From: Siniperca chuatsi
Lineage: Eukaryota > Chordata > Actinopteri > Centrarchiformes > Sinipercidae
Assembly: GCF_020085105.1 (NCBI RefSeq)
Contig: NC_058062.1
Coordinates: 4,924,945-4,988,944, forward strand
DNA: 64,000 nt
Direction of reading: 5' to 3'
Both the position numbers and the translations under genes were made by a program. The notes under the pieces are model-generated. The model did not search any database and had not been told where the DNA came from. It was given only the letters and a program-made list of their open reading frames with translations. Below, piece by piece: positions 36,001 to 49,600 of this stretch. Position 1 is the stretch's first letter. Every line of letters starts with the position of its first letter.

Positions 36001-39000
36001 CAGTAGCCCTCGTCAGGCCGGTAGATGGTATAGGCCTTCAGGATCCGGTACAGATCCTGTTGTCTGCAGGAACAAACAAAATTATCCAGTGGCCAAATCC
36101 ATCAAAATATTTGACCAGTTTGTGCACCTTCCTTTGACTCATGAGGACTGGAATCTGGGTGAAAAAACAGTCCATAGTCAGTGCAGACAAATGCAACACT
36201 TTAGAATAAGAAAATCTTGACACTACATCTCATTCACTTATCTTCTAAAAGAAAATATGTTATTCTTATACATATTGTGATTTCATATTTCTCACTGATT
36301 TTCCAATTTTCAGTATTATCTATTGGTATCACTTTCAATATTACATTGTTGGTTTTTGAATTATTAATGCTTCTGCTATTTTTGATATATTTACTCTATT
36401 CTAATTTACAGCAATTTCTAGGTTGTATCGTGTAATCTGTTACTCCAACAGACCAATTTCCCCATGGGCATCATGTATACTCACTGACAGATGTATGCAC
36501 ATCGATACAGTTGCCAGGACATTACACATCAACTTATGACACTGACCTGACCTGAAACATTGTCTTCTAGTGGTTACATACAATTTGAGGGTTGCAGTCA
36601 GTGTGCAGAATGAGGGTGTGTGTTGTTTTTTACCCATGGCCACCACGAGCAGCAAACATCTCATGGAAGGGGAACTGTCTGTGGAGATCCTTCTCTATAA
36701 TGTCCAGCCATTTAGCTTCTCCCTGCTCTCTCTCCAGCTCCTGCAGTAAGAAAAAAAAAAACACCCTGTTTTAGAAGTTTTAGAAAAATTCTCGTTAACT
36801 CACGGAGTCAGTTTCCAAATTAGCCATCAAAGTGGATTAGACTGCAAAGCCCTGTATGAAACCACATTTGAGGGTCTTCATCAGACAACACAAACAATAC
36901 TAAGCAGAAAGCTGGACCCAGGCCCAGCTGAGGCCAGACCCCCCTCCAGCATGGACACAGAGGCAGAGCCCTGACAGGCAGGATTACCGGTCCTGATAAG
37001 AGGCTTACAGCTCACTAGGTCTGCATCTGCGCCTGCGCCCCTTTAGCACCCCTGGAGCTGAAATTGCCCTACTCAGCCACAGCTACCCATTACAATGATC
37101 CCCACTTTGATCCAGTTACTCAATAACAATACTGTAGCTTCTTCACTGTCCTTAAATATTCTCAAAGCTATAACCAACTTTTTAGAGAGAGAGACAAGTT
37201 CAAGAATTAAGAGAGCAGATTTGAAGAATAAAAGATCAAACTAAATTTCCATGTAAGTGCATTTGTGATTTTGGTGACATTGTTGCTGTTGACAATATAG
37301 TAACAGTTGGAGATGTCCCTAAAGGTTTGTGTAAAGTGATATCTGCCTCCTGAAGATCCTCGTGGCTACAAGTAAGAAGAATGTTACCAAATGCAGGCTT
37401 CAGAAAAATATCCCTACTATGGCCTGTCTCAGACACTATTGACCATTTACACTCTTATTAGTACTTTTTTTGTTATCAACTTTCTTCCTCTTAGCTCCTT
37501 TTTGTCTTAAATACTAGGGGGAAATTTCCTGAATCCATGTGTAATGAACTGTATCTGTGTGTTTGTCTGTGTGAATCATAGACTGTATAAAGGGGTGTGA
37601 ATTGATGACTGCATCCTAGACCTCATGTTTTTTTGTTACACCTTTCAGCCTCTCTGTTAAATTTAAAAATGTTATAAAAGAAAAAAACAACATGGTCACA
37701 GTGGTACCTCAAATTTCCCAGGGTTGGCATCTAGGAGCTCTTGGCTGTTGGACAGCAGCTGCCAGGCTTTGGCTCTGAGAGAAGATGGAATCCCCTTTCT
37801 GCAGCGCAACTTTACCTATAAACGCACAAACTATAGGCTATTAGCTATGCCATAATGTTAAGTATAACCAATCCAAGTATATCTGAAACACATCCAAACT
37901 CATCTGAATACTCATCTGCATACCTTCTGGAAGCGATGTTTGATCCACTTATCCCAGTTGTGGAACATATCAAGCCATTTAACCTCCCTCTGTCGGGCGA
38001 CTTCAACTCGAACTTCCTTTTCACTGTAATAGTGAGTAATATAAAATGACTCCGTCATTGACAGAACTGGGAAGTATTCTTATTCTTTTTTTTATACACC
38101 TAAATATTGCACTGATATGTTTAGAGATTTGTAACTCTAATCTAATGGCACAAAAGAATGACCTCACTTTCTCTTCTTACATTTATTTGCACAACATTAT
38201 GCTGAATTGCTCAGATACAGGACATCCTTAAGATTGACCAGAATGCACTGCCACTACTGATGGTAAATCAATTAAATTTTAATTATTCAACAGTGGAAGA
38301 GCAATTAGCTTGTCAGAAGCAAATCTGACAAAAAAGAGAGGAAAAGAGAAGATGGGTGTGAAGGGTGATACCACAGAGACACACAGTCAGTACATATTGA
38401 GTCACAAAAACGCCCTCAGCAATATCTGAGTCAGACCAAAGGGAGATAAAGGATGGACAGATATGTTTAGAGCAGCAGAGACGGAGAGGAAGACAGGAAA
38501 GAGAGGAAGATCTCTTTGGGGCAGATGGATGACAGAGTGAATAAGATGTCCGGGGAAGGCAAAGTGGCCGATTCAAAGGAAGATAGTCAGGCAGGATTTA
38601 CATTTATCTGTTTAAACCAATTCCCTGGCCACAATCTAATGACGTCTCCTATTGCAAATAGTGAACTGTCTGCATGGAACCTTAGCATCCATCAAACAGC
38701 CCATACCGAATATGCATCTCTAATTTCAGAATATCTTAAACTGTTAGACACATAGACTGTATATAAAGATGGATGACATGACAGCTCCCCAAAAGTGAAG
38801 TCAAAACATCTTGATTGCCCCGTGGTGGCTGGCTGCAGTATAGCTCATAAACCCAGACCCCTCAATGTTAGCGGATGGGACATAAGCCAAACTAAAAACT
38901 CAAAGTATACGCCAAATAAATTTTTCCTAAAGATGGTTTCTGTCTATTTAGATAGTTCTTATTACGCTGATGTACGTTCAAGTGTTCATTTTTCTGAGTT

Positions 39001-40355
39001 TGGTTCTAAATAGTTATTTGATGCTATAAAAATGGGGTTTCACGTCATGATTGACAGCTGAGGCCGGCTCGCAATTGAGTCGGCCGGGTGTATGGGCGGG
39101 ACCTTGATACCGCAGCACCAACTCCGATCACTACTGCGCACTCACTCAGACGTCACCAGCGCAAGACGGCAGCTCTGGTATCTGGGATATTTTGGGTTCA
39201 TTTTTGTACAGTGGGAGGAAGTGGAGACATGTCGTCCATCTTTATATACAGTCTATGGTTAAATATAGTGAAATCACAAAGTGGACATGATCAATATTTT
39301 GCACAGTGGCTGGGAGAGCGAGTCATAAGTTAATGTTCTAATACTTACCCCACATCACTGTACTGAGTCCCACCTAGGAAGCCATATTTATCAGTGCGTC
39401 TGACAGTCAGGCCATTGATCTCTGAGTCTGAGCCCACAGAGCTGCCATCCTCTCCCAGCCCAGAGAGAGACTCCAACGTCCCCGACATTAGGCTGGCTGA
39501 CTCTAGGTAGCTGAGGGTGTCAAGGGCCTGCCGGGGATTGGGCAGCGAGAAGGCAGAGGCTGGCTCGTGGATCAGTGGGACAGTAGGGCTGGGGTGTTCG
39601 GCTCTGGTAGGGGTGCTGGGCAGTTCTTCTTTCCTTGCTTCACTGGTAGTGTCAGGCTTTGGGGAGAGCAGAGGAGGCTGACTTTGAGGGTTTTGTGCTT
39701 GTTGAAGTGGCTGAGGTGTCTCCTCTTCAGCCAATGCTGATGCTGCCATATCGGTGGATTCTGGAGGATCAGGCGTGGGATTGGAGGCTGCAGCGGCTTG
39801 GGGTTGGTCCGCTGTAAATTGACCATCATCCATGATAGGATTTGGATTGTGGGTGACATGTACATTGGGGTAGAGATTAGGACCAGGATTCAGATCAGGA
39901 GAGGGGGATGCCTGTTGCACTTCGCTCGGAGCTGATGGCTCACTTGACAGTGCTGGGGTTTCAGTATTCAAGAGTTCTGCAGCTGCTGGGTCACCGGTCA
40001 TTGTCTCCTGCTTAACAACATGACCTCCAGGCTCTCCATCTTTCCCTGCTGATTCCTCTCTCTGTGGAGCAGCCTCATGTACCAATAATGTGAGGGTGGT
40101 CTCAGCAATGAGTTTGGGAGGACTCAAGGGTGGGTGGGGGGTTAAGGGAGAACCTCCTGACAGTGCTGAAGGGGTGTTTCCAGTCAAAGCTTTGTCATTG
40201 TAGAGGGAAGACTTGGGTATGTGTATCTCCCTGGCAGAATCTGGAGCAGGGTTGTTGGTAGCAGGGAGCGCTGATGAGGACAGAGGAATGGATGGAGCTG
40301 CATGAGGATCACCCAATGCAGGTGGTGATGGGGATAGGGTGGAGAGTTCGGCCAT
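33062..40355 (-). CDS. tbc1d10b: TBC1D10B (EPI64B), Rab GTPase-activating protein
   Basis: Family role: GAP for Rab GTPases; Rab27, Rab35 and Rab3 are reported for EPI64 proteins. Nine coding exons (minus): 39349-40355, 37924-38023, 37708-37815, 36634-36740, 35949-36063, 34800-34865, 34521-34710, 34117-34271 and 33062-33955. Phases close for 913 aa (human about 808). Residues 1-335 are Pro/Ser/Thr-rich and look disordered. The TBC domain follows, and both catalytic fingers are present: IEKDLHR (I-x-x-D-x-x-R) in exon 4 and GYCQ (Y-x-Q) in exon 5. Exon 9 encodes a Pro/Ser-rich stretch and then a 60-residue Lys/Glu tail, also present in human. The start MAELSTLS is the first in-frame ATG after the 5' acceptor. 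An inverted-repeat element sits in intron 1. Confidence 0.95.
38750..39258. mobile_element. Inverted-repeat element in tbc1d10b intron 1 ('catagactgtatataaag' ends)
   Basis: Left end CATAGACTGTATATAAAGATGG and right end CATCTTTATATACAGTCTATGG are near-perfect inverted repeats of about 22 bases, 509 bases apart. The interior is GC-richer (GAGTCGGCCGGGTGTATGGG) and has no ORF. Common teleost non-autonomous family (recalled). Its right end is 90 bases from the exon 1 donor at 39348. A short terminal match, CATAGACTGTATAAAG, lies at 37579-37594. Confidence 0.75.
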
Positions 40356-41432
40356 GGTTCCACTCTGATCTCTCCTTTACAAATAGAGAGAAAATTATGG
40401 AGGTGAGTTTTCTTTTGCCAAAACCTGCGGTTGTTTGGATCATAAACAATTTATTTAACATATTTATAGTGGATAGAGATGCATATCTTCTCAGCAACAA
40501 GACATGACCCTGACAACATTAAAGGTCAATGTTTGACACAAAGGTGAGAAAAGCATCTATGAAAAGAAAAAAATAACAGTTCCTCTTCTTAAAATTGCAT
40601 CAGAGAATTGGATTGGAAAAGCAGCCAAATTAGTTAACTATATTTTGAAATCAGGGAAATTCTTGGGTGACACTGCATACATACACAGGCCAAATGCAGT
40701 TTTTATAACACTAAAGCACTTTCAGCCTTAATTGGTTTTACTTGTAACTTCAAATGTAATATTTTGGTATATTGTTTCTGCAAAAAATTATGTTTACAAC
40801 AATAAATTTAAAGTTATATTTCCCTTTTTTGCAACACAGAAGCCTATATCATACAGTAAAATTACTTTACGATAGTATATATGCATGCAATTCAGAAACT
40901 TTCAAATTTCAGAAAAGCTCGTGAAAGCATACTTAACGTACCACCCTGCTCTCAGCATACACCACACCAAAAAAAAACCCAGCTTACAGCCACTGTAATA
41001 TTCCACTTTACCACAATTTTACTTTATCAACGGGCTAGCCAGCCAAAAATAATACTGTTGACAGAGCTGAATTAACAGTTTCGTCTACAGATGTACCAGT
41101 GCACTGGCATTTAACGTTATCAACAAAGCGCCGCCGATAGTGATCCAGTATTTTGCTGACGAATTAGGTTAATGCCTGTAGTGGTGGTTCCAAACAGCTA
41201 TCGGTTACATGCTAGCAGCTAATAACATCAGCCACTTTTTTTGTCATAACCTCCCTAGAGGCCTCTCTCGAAGCGACTCAACTTCCCGATTCAGCGCACA
41301 GGAGTAATGCTTTACTAATAGCTAATAGTCAACACCCTCCCTGTCTGCCAGGCCCTGGCCGAACAGCGTCCACGGCCTTGTCCACCCCGCTGCCCCGGTC
41401 AACTACAACTTCAGCTCCGCTGCTCAACTCAC

Positions 41433-41600
41433 CCACGACCGGCGTGTCACTGTGATCAGTCCGCCTGGATAGCCAGGGGTTTCGCACGCCCCCCCGCCAC
41501 AGCTCCGGTTCCGCAACCTCCTCTGTAAAATGAAAACACGAAAAGCGAGACCAGGACAGGAACCGCTGAACTGGGTGAGGACCTGGAAGAGCAAACGTCC
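41433..41600 (-). other. tbc1d10b: Probable noncoding first exon and CpG-rich promoter of tbc1d10b
   Basis: On the minus strand this GC-rich stretch ends in GTCGTGG|GTGAGTTGAG, a good donor at 41432. The coding exon starts after an acceptor just above 40355, probably near 40377 or 40365. The 5' edge is uncertain. A cluster of GCTAGCTA repeats lies directly upstream. Confidence 0.5.
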
Positions 41601-41609
41601 TGCAATCGG

Positions 41610-41722
41610 CGAGCTAGCTAGCTAGCTAAGTTAGCAGCTAGCTAAGTTAGCTTATCTTAGCCTCTTAGCATTAGCGCCGATAGTGTTCTGTTTTTTTTAA
41701 TTTAGCCTAGCTAGCTAGCTGA
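41610..41722. repeat. GCTA-repeat cluster at the tbc1d10b promoter
   Basis: Two runs of GCTAGCTAGCTA (41610-41632 and about 41705-41722) flank AGTTAGCAGCTAGCTAAGTTAG, so the tetramer recurs over 110 bases. It may be a simple-sequence expansion or regulatory. Confidence 0.6.
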
Positions 41723-42349
41723 ATGTTACATCGGTTAGAGTTGCGGACTTGCAGCGACCATTCTCACCAAATTCAACTAACCTTCTAAGTAATAGTTTTC
41801 ATTCTGAAAGAAAAAGGGCATTCTTTGTTTAGCGTTAATTTATCCAAACGCAGCGGTACATCCAACACCCGCAGCCTGCATTTCCTACTGACAGCTACGT
41901 GCGTGTTCTTGTCAATGCCGTCGGGCACACGCACGCATCCGCACAGGAGCCTCCCTTCCACAGCAGAAATATGCAATTCTACACTAACAATGCATTGTGC
42001 ATTATAAATTAATGTTTCTTGACATTCTTTTTTTTGCCTCAGATTGAATTATATCACAATTACACACATTTATTACAGTGTATTTAATAATCAAATGTGT
42101 TTTTTGTAAAGAAGTTAAAGAGAAATTGCAAAACAACGATGGGAGGGTAAATAAATACAATCTACCGTAATAATAAAAACGCCGAAATAGTCACCTCAAT
42201 GTTTTTCACTTTATTGGTATGTTTCCGTTGCACCAATAGATGGCGCAAATTCCCTTTAATTGCAAGCGTTTTATAGACCCTGAAGTTTCAGGGTTGTGGT
42301 GATCCGCCAAAACACAGCTAGTAAACTGACGCAGACACATGCGCGCGCG

Positions 42350-42384
<35 letters not shown>

Positions 42385-43010
42385 TTCATTAGATTTATAC
42401 TGAGGCATGCTTACAGGTGTCATAGTAATAATAATAATTTCAATACTACAAGGGTCCCACAATTACGGATTGTTTTCTTTTGTGTGGGGAGAGCATAATA
42501 GGTTTTGTTTGGCGATTGTGAGTCACTGCTTTCCATTTCATACTAGCAGGCATGTAAATGTTGTGAGGATTGCCATGGAAAACCACAGAAATCGGGGGAC
42601 ACCCAGGCATGCTGGAAAAATGTCAAGTTATTCTGCAAGGGAACTCCCATATATACAAATAAATGCTATCCAGCTGGTTGTCATAGAGGCTGAAGACATG
42701 TTTCCACAAGAGTACAGCCAGGATACTTTGCAACGTGGGTAAACAAAGTACATTGTCTCCATGGTAATCCAGAGGTGGACAACTCCCAGTAACCATGGGG
42801 AAATGGTGAGGACATATATGAAACTAAACCAGTAATTTAAGATCATGAGTCAGGTCTCCAGGCTGTGCAAACTTTCATTATGACATACATTGCACATCAT
42901 AATAATATACGTAATATGAGACCAGTTATGGAAAGAAAAACAGGAAAATGCAGCCTCTCCCTGTAATGTGAATCACGTGCAAACTTAAAAAAAGCAAAGC
43001 CATGTATAAT
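41723..43010. other. Spacer between tbc1d10b promoter and hsd3b7 3' end
   Basis: No exon-like frames. Holds a CA/GC microsatellite at 42340-42383 and otherwise AT-rich DNA. Short frames at 42271-42742 show no family resemblance. Confidence 0.4.
42340..42383. repeat. (GC)n(AC)n compound microsatellite
   Basis: GCGCGCGCGCTC followed by about 15 CA units. Confidence 0.9.
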
Positions 43011-43023
43011 ATATTAAAACATC

Positions 43024-43029
43024 TTTATT
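43024..43029 (-). terminator. hsd3b7: hsd3b7 polyadenylation signal
   Basis: AATAAA on the minus strand, 595 bases past the stop at 43624. The intervening sequence has no competing ORF, so it is read as 3' UTR. Confidence 0.55.
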
Positions 43030-43623
43030 AAAAATTACAAAAAATTAACAAACTAAATATATATATATATATTTTGATGTTTTATCAATAATATAAATTC
43101 CTAAAATACAGGTATTCAGTCCATATAAATGTAGTAAATGCTTGTAAATTGTGTTTACATTTGTCTTAATTGACAGTTACAAATGGTGTCTCTCTCTGAT
43201 CTAGAAGTGTTCAATGTCTAAATACTACAGCACATTCTTAACGAAGGGCACAATCCCTTGATCGATGTACCAACAAAAGACCAATGAACTGAATCCAATG
43301 GAATATTAACGGATGTTAAGATGCAACCATATTATTAATACTATATTGTTTCCATTCCCCCACATGCTAATTTAAAAAATGCACAACAGAAATATTACTC
43401 TCTGGATGTAGCTATACATGTGTAGGTAACATGTAAATAACTGTATATATTGTTTTATTTATTTTAGTTAATTTTATTCTATTCTAAATTTAAATATTTG
43501 TATATATGTTCCATATGTGTGTAGCATGAACGTGCAACATGTTACTCTTTCACACATGTATATCTGGAGTCCTGCATGTCTACGTAGCAGCTTCTGATGA
43601 GTGTTGCAGTAGTTGAGGTCACA

Positions 43624-46600
43624 TTAGGAGTCTTTGGGGTTATCCATAGCGAGCGTGTCCACCCATTTTTGTGTGAGGGCTCGGCATTGATCCCAGTCGT
43701 ACAGAGGGAGGTACTGGAAATGACGCATGGCCTTGTCTGTGGAGACAGTGAAGGAGGTACTAGCAACGGCCAAGGTGTAACGGTTCAGCAACGGTGTGTA
43801 GTTGTACAAGGGGCTCAGTATCCAGCGGAGAAGGTCATTAACCATGGCCAAGAACCAGAGCACCAGTGAGGGCATGCGGACCCTTCGGAAGTTAAATTTG
43901 GAGAGGAACACCATGTTGAAATCCTCGTAGCTCTTGTAGGGTGAGTCATCATAGCAGAAGAAAGCTTCACCTCCGACTGTCTGCGGGCGTTCACTCAGGG
44001 CTCGGGCTGCAAGTACATGCATCCAGGCCACGTTGCCTAGCAACACAAACAATAGGTGAATATCAGATTGAATGAGAGAAGAAGTACTCTAAATATTTAT
44101 CTTAGTAGAAATACTTAAGCAGTAAACTGTATTTGAGTGCCAAAAGAAAAAGTAGTCAGTCTGAAGAATGATTCCTTGTTTTCACATCTTTGGAACTTGT
44201 GTTTTACAAAGTTGTTAACAATAACATTTGTTATTAGAAGCTAAATTTATGACTTATGCCAAATACTGTATGAAGCTGAGAGGTAGAATTAAAATATAAC
44301 TACTTTTAGGTAAGAAGAAAAGTAGTCAGTCTGAAGAATGAATTCCTGTCAGTGCCAAATATTAATGAATAAATATGTATAATTGGTATATGTTCATTTC
44401 ATATCCCCAAATTTGGGGATTTACATTACATGTTCATCTATCAATAATAGATTCAAACTCAGCTACATGTTCAATTAATTTAAAAAAACATAATTGTCTA
44501 ATTGTGTCATCAAGTTAAATCAAGACATTCTTTTCCAGAGTTCCTGAAAAGTTAACATTTCAGAGGAAAAACATGTTTACCTAACAGTACCAATGTTTTA
44601 TGCCATTAACCAATGTTAAATATAAAATATTAAAGTATTTCCCATCAAAATTGTGCACAAGTACAAGGCTTGAGCAAATATTCTTAGTTGCTTCACATCT
44701 CTGACCACATTACACTGACATCATCTTTAACTTCATTTGTGCAAATGCTACAATTTACAAAATATCTACAGTGTCTAATATACTAATAGTGAACTTGCAT
44801 CCTCAATAGTTAAGCTTTATCAACTGTGGATCCTGTTTATGTTAAGTCTTGTAGAATTTAATGGGATGTTACAGTTCTGTTTCATCCCATGATCAGCATC
44901 AGCATCAGCATCAACATCACCATCTGTTAGTGGCGCTACAATTATCAGCCACCAATACATGTTGGCTGTTACTCATTCTTAAATGCAATATTGGTGAATA
45001 CTAATTTCATCATAAGCAATAGCTAGCTGAATAGCAAAAACAGCTAGACTAAGAGTAATGTAAAATCTATCAGATAAAAAGACACTTCCTGTGAAATGCA
45101 GAGGAAGTGGTTTGGCATGACAACTGTACTTCTGCTTTTAGTTCTGGTGTCAACCGAAGTCATCGTGGTAAGGCCTTTGTCAGGTTCTCCTTTGCTCCTT
45201 TACTCGCAAGTTAAGAATAGAACAGATGTTGGTTGGGATTCTCAGGCTCCATTGGGGAGCTCTGACGTGTCTTTGAAGTTGTGGTTATGACTCACAAAAA
45301 CTGTAATTTTACCTGCATAGACCCGTCCATGTTCAATGTGGTCTGGGACACCCCCGATGATCAAGCCTCCTCTTTGTACAGCCAGCTCGTAGAAAGCCTT
45401 AATTATCTCGTGCCCCTCGCCATAGATCCCTGTCGGCCTCAGAGAGCATGTGTATAAACACTTTCCACCCTTCACCTGGACACAGAACCAGGATTCGGTG
45501 TTAGAAATCAAACAGGACGCATACGGAAATAAAAACATTTACACAGAGGGGTCAAAGGGTAGATTTATGTGGATTTTGACTGTAAATAGCAGGACACAAG
45601 CAGCACAAAGGGATGATGTAGCATTTTGTGGCTGAGTTGCACAAGAAAGTCCCACCAAATTCCCTGGAATCCAAACAAAAATAACCTGTTTGTTTCTCAG
45701 TGTGCCTGTAAAATGTACTCAACATTTAAAATGGGCTTTTAATAAATCTGCCTCACTGTGATTTGGCTCGAAAAACATTACCACTTTAAGAATGTAAATG
45801 TACAAATGTGAGCTTGAAGAATTTGCTTGGACAATGAAAACACAAGAATGACCATTTATTTGTGAAATTAATATTGTAAAACATAAAGTACCTTGGTGCC
45901 ATTTGCTTCGAGCACGATTTTCTCTGCCATTGACTTGCTCTTAGGATAGGCCATAGTATGTTTCACATTGTAAGGTGTGTCTTCATTGCCCCTGTAGAGA
46001 AATAGTCAAACAGTTAGTGGAGAACTCAGGAGAAAAAAAGTAGATGGTGTTTTTTTGTTCTTGCCACGTGTATGAGAGGAATATGTTTAAATGGGGCCAA
46101 CTGGACTGTAGCTCAGAGAGGAAACTTGCACAGAGAGAGGTAGAGAGAGATACAGGACTAAAGTTTAAATCAAACTCTAGGTGTCTGTGTTGTATCTCCT
46201 TGCATACCTTTTGCAGCTTTCATCTCAACTTGTTTGTATTTGTGCTTGGGCAGAACTAGTCTTTCCAGTAAGAGCAGATAAAGTTTCTTACACTGTGAAC
46301 TAATCTTGTGATGTGAACACAGAGAGAATGCCAAATATTGCTCTGAGTTACAGCTGTGGCTACGTACGTGCGAACAGCACACACACACACACACACATCA
46401 CCATCTGGAAGAATGTTGGGATTCCTGCTCAGATGGATGCTGGAGGTTTGCCATTACAAGTATTTTTTATCTACTGCTTTTGATCCATGTAAAGGATCAT
46501 ACCACTGTTTTTGCATTTTTTAATCTAATTACTACTAATTGTGTATATTTCAATTTACCATACAGCTAACCATCTTTCAAAGAATACCTTGGTGTTTTAG

Positions 46601-49600
46601 AATTTTTATGTTTTAACATCTTTCCAGACAGTCATTGGGTTCCATTTATTTCCATACTGTGTAAAAAACAACTTTCAGAGACATGAAATTTGCTTGAGAC
46701 TGGTAATCTATCATAGTAAAGATCATGAATGTTTATGTTGTTGTCAAACTCACTGTATTGTTGCATGGTAAATAGATATATAATCAAATCAATCTGTCAA
46801 ACGTTTTGAAAAAATTCAAAATTGTATTTCAAATTTGTAATATAAATGTAAAGTATTTGTAGTAAATGGGCTAACATATGTAGAAACATTGAGTATAAAT
46901 AAATGCAGTGCTTGGAGACACAGTACTTGTAGCTCTGACTCACACCATCAGGCATGATTATTTGTCATTGTCTGTTTGCACGGTTGTTTTTGTCATGGTT
47001 TCCCCTGTTATTCAGGAAAGAACAATGACCCTCTTGAATGATGCAGACATCCCCGGACCCAGTCAATATTTAGAAACACCATTCTTCCAAATGTCAGTAA
47101 CAGTGTGCAGCATTTACCCCTTTTCACAGGTGGAAATAAGGCTAAATTGTAAATTTGTTCATCCACGAATCCAGTACTCAAATGCCATCCCCATAGGTTT
47201 TGTCAACAGTGCACCAGTAGCATCTGTGATTTCATGTTTAAGAGAAAAATAGACACTTGCACTTGTTTAGTCATGCTTTAGTTAATAACTGACACTGAGC
47301 TGCAGGCCTATTTTTTACATAATGTTGTGACAACTGGTAAAGCGTGTTTGGAGTTAAAGCTGAAGGCATGTTGCTATCTGCGGACATGATGCAAAATATT
47401 ACGGAGGGAAAATATCACGTCAGTGTGACAGTAACATATACAGTCTGACAGTGGACAATGTCTTTTTCATTCCAGATTATTTCTACCTGAAGGAATTTAA
47501 AAACCCCTTGATTAGACCACCAGGGTACTGAATACTGTGTGTTGTGTACTTTTGTCTCCACCTGATGATATCTTATTTGTACAGGCCTCCTATTTTCCAT
47601 GATGGTGCATTCAAGAAAGAAGAAGATAGTGACCACAGAAACATAACTGAAAGAGCCAAAGCATTTCTCAAAATGGGAGTGTAACGTGCAACCATGTGTG
47701 CTCAGTGAGAAAAACACTGAATGGTATTTTTTTAGCTTTACCTGATAAAGTGGTCTCCGTTCATGTTGGGACCGATCACTTCCATGCTGCTGGTGTAGAC
47801 CAGGCACTGGATGCCACACTCCACACAGGCATTGATCACATTCTTCGTTCCTGAGAAGAGGGAAAACATTGTCATTTAAGATATCGAGGATGATGGGGTT
47901 GGATAGATCAGACTGAATTTACTGGGTACATTGGGAATTAATTATTTAATGGGTAACACATAAGTTTCTAAGTCATTCAAAGCCACATGACTTGCTTTTG
48001 ACACAGTTGGATTTTTTCAGTGTCTGCAGTTGAGACAGCCAAATCTCTAAATGCTCCTTTGTAAAGATAAATTTAAGAGTCAAAATAAAAGAAACACACT
48101 GGAACATACTGTACAGGATGAAAGTCTTGAAATTACATTTGGATGCATAAGGAAAGGATCAACAGGAAATCAATTTAAAAGAGGCGTGAGATCCGTATGT
48201 GTTCTGACTCTGAGAGGAAGAAAACATGTTTTTCTAAAACCTGGTCTTTATTAGTGCAACAATGGACATGTGGTGGAAAGAAATATGGTCATTGCAAAGT
48301 GGAGGAAATAATACTATTGTATTTAATACTTTTAAAGGTCTTTCCAGTTTTCCATTTTAAGAATTTATTAGACTTCAAGTAGTCTGAAGTTAAAGTTGGG
48401 TCATAGAGGGAGTAGAGGAGAAGGGAGGGGACACAGTCCACAGGCTGTAAAGTTACATCTGGTACAGTTTAGAAGATGATGAAAAGAAGTCCAGATGAGA
48501 GCATGCTGTAATCTGTTTCAAGAATGATAATTCATGGTTTACACTTTAACTTGCTATCTTAACCATGCAGCAGCAGTGAGAAAACAGATGATGCCACCGA
48601 TTTTGAGATCTTCAACCAGATTGAAGCAAACATCCACGCCTGTACAAAAGACCTGCATCAAAGTACTTCATAATACAAATACAAAATGATATGAATTAAT
48701 GTCTTGACTTATTACTAGAAAATACATAGATGTGTGGCTTTGTCTGATCTAATTTATATTTTTTCCTGGGAAATATGTCTCCCAGATGACAGAATTTAGT
48801 TTGACTGCCAAACAAACAATGAATCTAGAGCCATGCTAGCGGCTGTACTTAGGCATCAGTGTTCTAACATGCTCACAATGACAATGCTAACATGCTGATG
48901 TTAAGCAGGTATTATGTTGACCATGTTCACCATCTTAGTTTAGTGTGTTAGCATGCTAAAACTTGCTAATTGGCACCAAGTACAGCTGAGGCTAATGGGA
49001 ATGTCATTAGTTTTGCAGGTATTTGGTCATACACCATAGAGCTGGACAAACCGAAATTTTGACCTGATGATGGCGCTAGAAGAAAAGTCAGGGGATCAAC
49101 AAAGTGATTGCAATTCATCTTGATGGGGAAATGGATGTGAGATATTTCACTAGATGAGTTAAAACTGACCTGCTAGAGAAAAGGTCAGAGGATCACCAAA
49201 GACACTGGGATGCATCCTTGTGATGTCTACAAAATTTCATGGCAGTCCATTGAATAGTTGCTCAGATACTTCAGTCTGGACTAAAGTGGTGGACCGACTG
49301 TCATCACCATCCCTAGCTAGCATGGCAAAAATTTCACCACCTTCTTCCACCTATCCAAAAGCAATCACCTGCTAAGTACAAGTGAATAAATAAAATCGAG
49401 GTACAGGTAGTCAAAAAGGTATGTTCACAGAAGCTAGAAAGGAAAACATTGAATATAATAAATTCAACAAATAATAAAGTGCTGGAAACCAGTGTCTAAA
49501 TAAAGTATAATGTTCTCAAGTACTATACTGAGTTAACTCTCCCGCACTTGCAATGCTTACTAGAGATCTTGTCTCTGAGACTGGAGAAAAAGGAGTTAAC

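Noticed and set aside
43597-43869. 90-codon plus-strand ORF
   Set aside because: Antisense to the last hsd3b7 exon, which matches the family throughout.
45096-45290. 64-codon ORF starting with a signal-peptide-like segment
   Set aside because: It lies mostly inside hsd3b7 intron 5 on the other strand; no downstream exon or known secreted protein pattern was found.
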